Part shown: in pieces, positions 59,944 through 64,000 of the stretch | Layout of the letters: each line of letters starts with the position of its first letter | Position numbering within the stretch: the first letter of the stretch is position 1 | Source of the DNA: JAJXSS01 sp964547135 | GTDB taxonomy: Bacteria > Planctomycetota > Phycisphaerae > Phycisphaerales > Phycisphaeraceae | Length of the DNA stretch: 64,000 nt | NCBI GenBank assembly: GCA_964547135.1 | Contig: CAZJMK010000008.1 | Span: 1-64,000, forward strand | Direction: 5' to 3' | The notes under the pieces: generated by a model | Database searches by the model: none | The model's input: the letters and a program-made list of their open reading frames with translations, nothing else | What the model was told of the DNA's origin: nothing | Made by a program: the position numbers and the translations under genes

Positions 59944-61932
59944 TCAGGCAGCACAGCGCGATTCGCTGGTGCGGGGTCTTTGCCAATATTTCATATCGGG
60001 CGTATCGCCCACCACGGCAATGAGGTACGGATTGGGCCAGAATTCGAGCAAACGTACGCGAGCCTGACGCTGGCGGACAATCTGTTGCACTGCCTTTTCC
60101 ACGCCGGTGAATCGCCCATCACAATCATCGAACACCAGCACCGCAGCTTGTGATAAATGAGGAAGCAAAGCCTGATAATCCGCCAGCACGAATGCCTCAA
60201 GGTGTTCACCATCGATGTACACCAGATCAAGTTTGGCATCTCGCATATGGGTTGCCAGATGTTCAGCCAGGCGGCTGGAATCGCCATGCACAAAATCGAT
60301 GTGCCTGGATTCAGGCAGTCCCTGCCAAAGTTCGCGCCGGGTCCATTGACGTTCACAGGTCAACGGCGTACGGAAGACCGGTTCATCGTGACCAACGATG
60401 TCACAAGTGAACACCCTGCCGGGCAATGCCGTGTTCTCACGCAGATAACGTGCCCAGAACATGCTCTGCATACCACGGGCGGTGCCGATCTCCGCAAGAT
60501 GACGTGCCCCTAAAGTTCGCGCCAGGTCTTGCAGCAGAAGCGGGCGATAACTGACCACTTCGGGGTTCTGCGTCACGATCGGCTGCTTCCCCCAATAAGC
60601 ATTAAGTCCCAAATGTTGAATCAACTGCATATCCGTTTGATCGGGGGACCGACTGCAATCAAGGATGTGCTGATGTTCGATGACTTGCGCCCAATCCAGT
60701 TGCGTGCCGCCTTCGATGGGCAGGGCAGGGGTGCGTACGACCGGTTGCGGTGGCAGTAGTCTGCGCCCGACCGCTTCCATTTTGCGACGCACCGCCTGAC
60801 GGGCCTTGCCGACCACGGTGGCAGAACGGACAGGCCCGGCTGATTCGAGCACGATTGGTTTTTGCTGAAGCTTTGCGATGGATAGCAACAAGTCAGCGCC
60901 GCGCTTGGCATAATGCGGCAAGGCCAGTTTGGTTTCCGCAAGCTGCCGACCCGCCTTGGCGATGCGGTTTAATCGTGCAGGGTCACGCAGCAGATCATGC
61001 AGCCGACCCATGAAGTTCACGGCATCCACCGGCACATAGTTTTCGTCGGCCACCAGTCCAAGCTCGTCCGCACCACAAGGCCGATCACACATCAGCACGG
61101 CTCCGCCGGCCAGCACTTCGCTGATTTTGATGAAAGGCAGGTTGAACTTCCCGGTGCAGGACACAAACACCTTGCTGCGCGATAGCACCTTCGCATAAGC
61201 CTCACCACTTAACCCGGCGGTTTGCTGCGGAAGTGCGCTCCCCGCTGGTGATGTTGCGTAACGATACCCAGGGTGCGGCTGATGAAAGTAACGCAGCCAG
61301 GTCTGATTCGACAGGCTTTCATGAAACAGCTTGCGCAGTGGGTAAAAATCGCCCATCGCTCCCAACAGACATACATCGATATCACGCTCCAGTTGTCGGT
61401 CGTAAAACAGACTGGTATCAACACCACGTGGTAATGCGTGAAACCGCACCTGTCGGCGAACCGAGTCACTGTATGTTTGATTGAATTGTTCAAGGCTCAG
61501 ATAGGGGGGCGTGTATGTCGCCAGCACATCTCCAAAGCCATTGCCCAGAATGGCTTGGTCCCACTGGGCTTGCGAAAGATGCCAGAAATCATTGTTCCAG
61601 AGAACTTTTGGAATGCCCTGCACCTGATCGAGGCCGAAAGGAAAACGCGCCAGCTCGGCTGGAACCTGCCAGCGCCGACATACTTCATCGGACATCGGTT
61701 TCAGCAGGCCGAATTCCGTTTGAAAGCAAAACAGCATGTCAACCGGTTGGCCCTGCTCGCGCAGCTTCTGCAGAAGCGTCGGCACATGGTTGGTCTCGTA
61801 AGCAAAGCCCGGCCCGTGGAACGTGACACGATGACCCAATGATTGAAGATGGGCTGACAACGCTTTTTGTTCACGGGTGAGCGTGTCGTAGGTCCAACCG
61901 GTCCAGTTGATGCTGAGCATGAGCAGGTGCAT
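59944..61932 (-). CDS. Glycosyltransferase (CgeB-like) fused to a methyltransferase
   Basis: 662 residues from the ATG at 61932, with AAGGA upstream. Residues about 1-400: a GT-B glycosyltransferase (MHLLMLSINWTGWTYDTLTREQKALSAHLQSLGHRVTF; donor site SKVFVSCTGKFNLPFIKISEVLAGGAVLMCDRPCGADELG) of the CgeB/GT1-like type. Residues about 440-655: a class I methyltransferase of Methyltransf_24/CmcI type (LAEIGTARGMQSMFWARYLRE; LDLVYIDGEHLEAFVLADYQALLPHLSQAAVLVFDDCDG). A single chain that both adds a sugar and methylates it is plausible but unproven. Confidence 0.82.
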   Translation of the reverse strand: MHLLMLSINWTGWTYDTLTREQKALSAHLQSLGHRVTFHGPGFAYETNHVPTLLQKLREQGQPVDMLFCFQTEFGLLKPMSDEVCRRWQVPAELARFPFGLDQVQGIPKVLWNNDFWHLSQAQWDQAILGNGFGDVLATYTPPYLSLEQFNQTYSDSVRRQVRFHALPRGVDTSLFYDRQLERDIDVCLLGAMGDFYPLRKLFHESLSNQTWLRYFHQPHPGYRYATSPAGSALPQQTAGLSGEAYAKVLSRSKVFVSCTGKFNLPFIKISEVLAGGAVLMCDRPCGADELGLVADENYVPVDAVNFMGRLHDLLRDPARLNRIAKAGRQLAETKLALPHYAKRGADLLLSIAKLQQKPIVLESAGPVRSATVVGKARQAVRRKMEAVGRRLLPPQPVVRTPALPIEGGTQLDWAQVIEHQHILDCSRSPDQTDMQLIQHLGLNAYWGKQPIVTQNPEVVSYRPLLLQDLARTLGARHLAEIGTARGMQSMFWARYLRENTALPGRVFTCDIVGHDEPVFRTPLTCERQWTRRELWQGLPESRHIDFVHGDSSRLAEHLATHMRDAKLDLVYIDGEHLEAFVLADYQALLPHLSQAAVLVFDDCDGRFTGVEKAVQQIVRQRQARVRLLEFWPNPYLIAVVGDTPDMKYWQRPRTSESRCAA

Positions 61933-61943
61933 ATGCGTTTCCT

Positions 61944-62789
61944 TCAGGCTGCTTGGCGCAGGGGAATGACATTTCGGACAGCACTCGCCTGCGGGTACGC
62001 CCAGACGTTGACGCTGTGACTGAAATTGCCGCATTCACGCAGAAAATCAAAACGACTTTGATAAGGTTGGCCCGTGCGATCGCTGTGCAACCGGTAACCC
62101 ATATTTTCAAGTTGATCCTTGAGTTGACGAACATCGCCGCCGGCCATGTCAAGGTTGCCCTGAAAAAACTCGACGATCATGATCGGCTGATGCTTGCGGA
62201 TGGTTCGCTCGGCTCCGCGCAGAAACGCCGGCTCATGACCGTCGATATCCACCTTGATCAGATCAATCCGATCAATGCCCATCGCATCAACCATGTCATC
62301 CAGCCGACGCATGCCAATGGTTTCAATGGCACGCGGCGGGGCGTTGTCCAGCGGATGAAGTGTCGCACTGGCTTGGCCGATGGAAATCGTCGCCTTGCCA
62401 TCATGGTCGGACAGCGCCAGCGGCACCACCGTGACCCGATCGGTCAGTTGATTGAGTTGCAGGTGTTCCGTCAGTCGCCGACCGTAGGTTTGCGTCGGTT
62501 CAAAGGCCCACACATGTCCCGCCGGGCCTACCTGCTTGGCCAGCATCACGCTGAAGTAGCCGATGTTCGCGCCGACATCCAAAACCTTCATGCCCGGCTG
62601 AATCGTTTGCATCAGTTGCCGTGTGGTGGATGGCTCAAAGCTGCCTGTGAGCAGCAATTCACGGTCAATGTGATGGGTTCGGTTCAATCGCCAATAAAAC
62701 CCGCTGCGCTCAACCGTAAGCCAATCGTCACGGCGCAGGCGCAGCTCGGCGCGACGATATAAATGCGTCATGCGTTGGATCATTGTCAT
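61944..62789 (-). CDS. FkbM-type methyltransferase
   Basis: 281 residues. PGMKVLDVGANIGYFSVMLAKQVGPAGHVWAFEPTQ is motif I, and IDLIKVDIDGHEPAFLRGAERTIRKHQPIMIVEF is the FkbM motif. The N-terminal 55 residues are Arg-rich. The ATG overlaps the ABC ATPase stop (ATGA). It is the second FkbM enzyme in the cluster and probably methylates a sugar of the exported glycan. Confidence 0.87.
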   Translation of the reverse strand: MTMIQRMTHLYRRAELRLRRDDWLTVERSGFYWRLNRTHHIDRELLLTGSFEPSTTRQLMQTIQPGMKVLDVGANIGYFSVMLAKQVGPAGHVWAFEPTQTYGRRLTEHLQLNQLTDRVTVVPLALSDHDGKATISIGQASATLHPLDNAPPRAIETIGMRRLDDMVDAMGIDRIDLIKVDIDGHEPAFLRGAERTIRKHQPIMIVEFFQGNLDMAGGDVRQLKDQLENMGYRLHSDRTGQPYQSRFDFLRECGNFSHSVNVWAYPQASAVRNVIPLRQAA

Positions 62790-64000
62790 GCTGCGGCTCC
62801 CGTGGTTTGCCAGTCGATCAGTGGCTGCAGCTTGGAAATAGTGCGCCCGCCTGCGTAAGCCCGATCAACGCCCGATGTCGGCTGTACATGCAACTCAAAA
62901 CTCACCCCCGGCCCGGTCAAGGTTCCACCTTCATGCAGTGAACCACGCACCGTCAGGGCATAGGCCCGCGGCGCAAGCAGATTGGCCGGAATCGTCGCCT
63001 GCGAACGGTAACGCCCCGGCAGCGTCACCGGCACCTGTGCCTGATGTTCATCGTGAAAACTGCGAATCAGAATGTCGCCCCATTCATCGCATACATCGAA
63101 ATAAACACGCAGCCCGGTCAAGGGTTGCCTGACTTCATATTCCACTTCCACCGTCACGGGTTGTCCGTTGCCCACCAAAAGCGTTGGCCGATCGTGTTGA
63201 TAAACATCCACCTTGTGTAATTGGAAGGCTGGGTGAAGCGGAAGCTGTGCCACTTTCTCTGCCAGTTGACCGTAGTCGGATTCGCCGGTGTCCGTGCCCA
63301 GGTATGCTTTGACGCAATCGTCCGCCAGCCCGTCGCACAACACCCGCCCTGCCTGCAACACGATCGCACGCTGGCACAGACTCAGCACCGCACGCATGTT
63401 GTGACTGACAAACAGCACCGTGCGACCATTGCCCGCCACCTCCCGCATCCGCCCCAGGCAGCGCGCCTGAAATGCCGCATCGCCCACTGCCAATACCTCA
63501 TCGACGATCAACACCTCCGGCTCCAGGTGGGCCGCCACCGCAAACGCCAGGCGCACATACATGCCGCTGGAATAGCGCTTCACCGGCGTGTCCAAAAACT
63601 TTTCCACCCCGGCGAAATCGACAATCGCATCAAACTTGCGCTTCACTTCCCTCTGACTCATCCCCAATACCGCCCCGTTCAAAAAAATGTTTTCACGACC
63701 CGTCAGTTCCGGGTGAAACCCAGTGCCCACTTCCAGCAAACTGCCCACCCGGCCATCGATGGTGATCTGCCCGTGCGTCGGTGAAGTGATGCGCGACAAT
63801 ATTTTGAGCAGCGTGCTTTTACCCGCGCCGTTGCGACCGATGATGCCCAGTACCTGGCCGCGCGGCACGGTGAAATTCACATCCCGCAATGCCCAAAATG
63901 CTTTTTCACTTTCACCCTTGGTCGATTCACTTACCCCATCCGCCCCGTGCTTGTCTTGCATATCGCCCGGCTTGCGCCAGTTGCGTGGTGACAACCGCCC
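62786..64000 (-). CDS. Wzt-like ABC transporter ATPase, 5'-truncated by the window edge
   Basis: The open frame runs to the window edge, so the N-terminus is missing; the TTG at 63994 is not a likely start. The NBD has FWALRDVNFTVPRGQVLGIIGRNGAGKSTLLKIL, KRYSSGMYVRLAFAVAAHLEPEVLIVDEVLAVGDAAFQ and SHNMRAVLSLCQRAIVLQAG, typical of Wzt/TagH-type exporters of polysaccharides. The C-terminal 150 residues are a Wzt-C-like beta domain that binds the glycan's end (VTVEVEYEVRQPLTGLRVYFDVCDEWGDILIRSFHDEH). The permease (Wzm) should lie beyond the right edge. Confidence 0.88.
   Translation of the reverse strand, partial: GRLSPRNWRKPGDMQDKHGADGVSESTKGESEKAFWALRDVNFTVPRGQVLGIIGRNGAGKSTLLKILSRITSPTHGQITIDGRVGSLLEVGTGFHPELTGRENIFLNGAVLGMSQREVKRKFDAIVDFAGVEKFLDTPVKRYSSGMYVRLAFAVAAHLEPEVLIVDEVLAVGDAAFQARCLGRMREVAGNGRTVLFVSHNMRAVLSLCQRAIVLQAGRVLCDGLADDCVKAYLGTDTGESDYGQLAEKVAQLPLHPAFQLHKVDVYQHDRPTLLVGNGQPVTVEVEYEVRQPLTGLRVYFDVCDEWGDILIRSFHDEHQAQVPVTLPGRYRSQATIPANLLAPRAYALTVRGSLHEGGTLTGPGVSFELHVQPTSGVDRAYAGGRTISKLQPLIDWQTTGAAA

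Overview
The window reads as chromosomal DNA of a moderately GC-rich Gram-negative bacterium, most likely a planctomycete and perhaps a member of Phycisphaerae. This is inferred from the fused AroD-AroE protein, a TIGR03790-type protein, an integrase remnant with planctomycete-like motifs, ECF sigma/anti-sigma pairs, and the dense interspersed repeats. No 16S or other direct taxonomic marker is present.

Layout. 0.1-3.6 kb (minus strand): type II secretion genes gspE-gspF-gspG. 3.7-6.3 kb: ECF sigma factor, zinc-finger anti-sigma factor and two small secreted Spy-like or unknown proteins. 6.4-7.6 kb: a STAS anti-anti-sigma protein and a lipoprotein. 7.7-21.1 kb: a 13.4-kb minus-strand virus-like island. 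It holds a portal protein, a scaffold-like coiled-coil protein, an SU10/DUF5309-type major capsid protein, several unknown structural proteins, two related fibre-like proteins, a LamG protein, a LamG+TIGR03790 fusion, a large tail/hub-like protein, a one-helix coiled-coil membrane protein and a lipoprotein. No terminase, protease, tape measure, sheath, integrase or replication gene is seen in or beside it. 21.4-26.4 kb: FtsX-type ABC transporter with its ATPase and a DMT-like membrane protein. 26.4-31.5 kb: GT4 glycosyltransferase, PQQ-type beta-propeller protein and GH57 branching enzyme.

31.8-46.8 kb is mostly core genes: tRNA-Lys with an internally deleted integrase at its 3' end, a DoxX-like protein, an ABC-F ATPase, rplM-rpsI, an AraC regulator, sucC, tmRNA (ssrA), an SprT-like protein, topA, xerD and a Rieske protein. 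47.2-51.0 kb: a TolC-family lipoprotein flanked by long inverted repeats, then aroDE. 51.2-64.0 kb: a minus-strand surface-polysaccharide cluster of five separate glycosyltransferases, a glycosyltransferase-methyltransferase fusion, three further methyltransferases, an ATP-grasp enzyme and a Wzt-like ABC ATPase cut by the window edge.

Nearly every longer gap is filled by a limited set of short repeat modules: octamer-periodic arrays (CACTTGGC-like and CGGTTACT-like), heptamer-periodic CGAAATT/CGAAATC tracts, a 64-77-bp element with TGACGCCG ends, REP-like CCTCTCCCTCCGGGAGAGGG hairpins and others. They occur in both orientations and as composites. They also sit between the capsid-island genes and inside or at the ends of several reading frames, which suggests that the island has been resident for a long time and that the repeats keep spreading.
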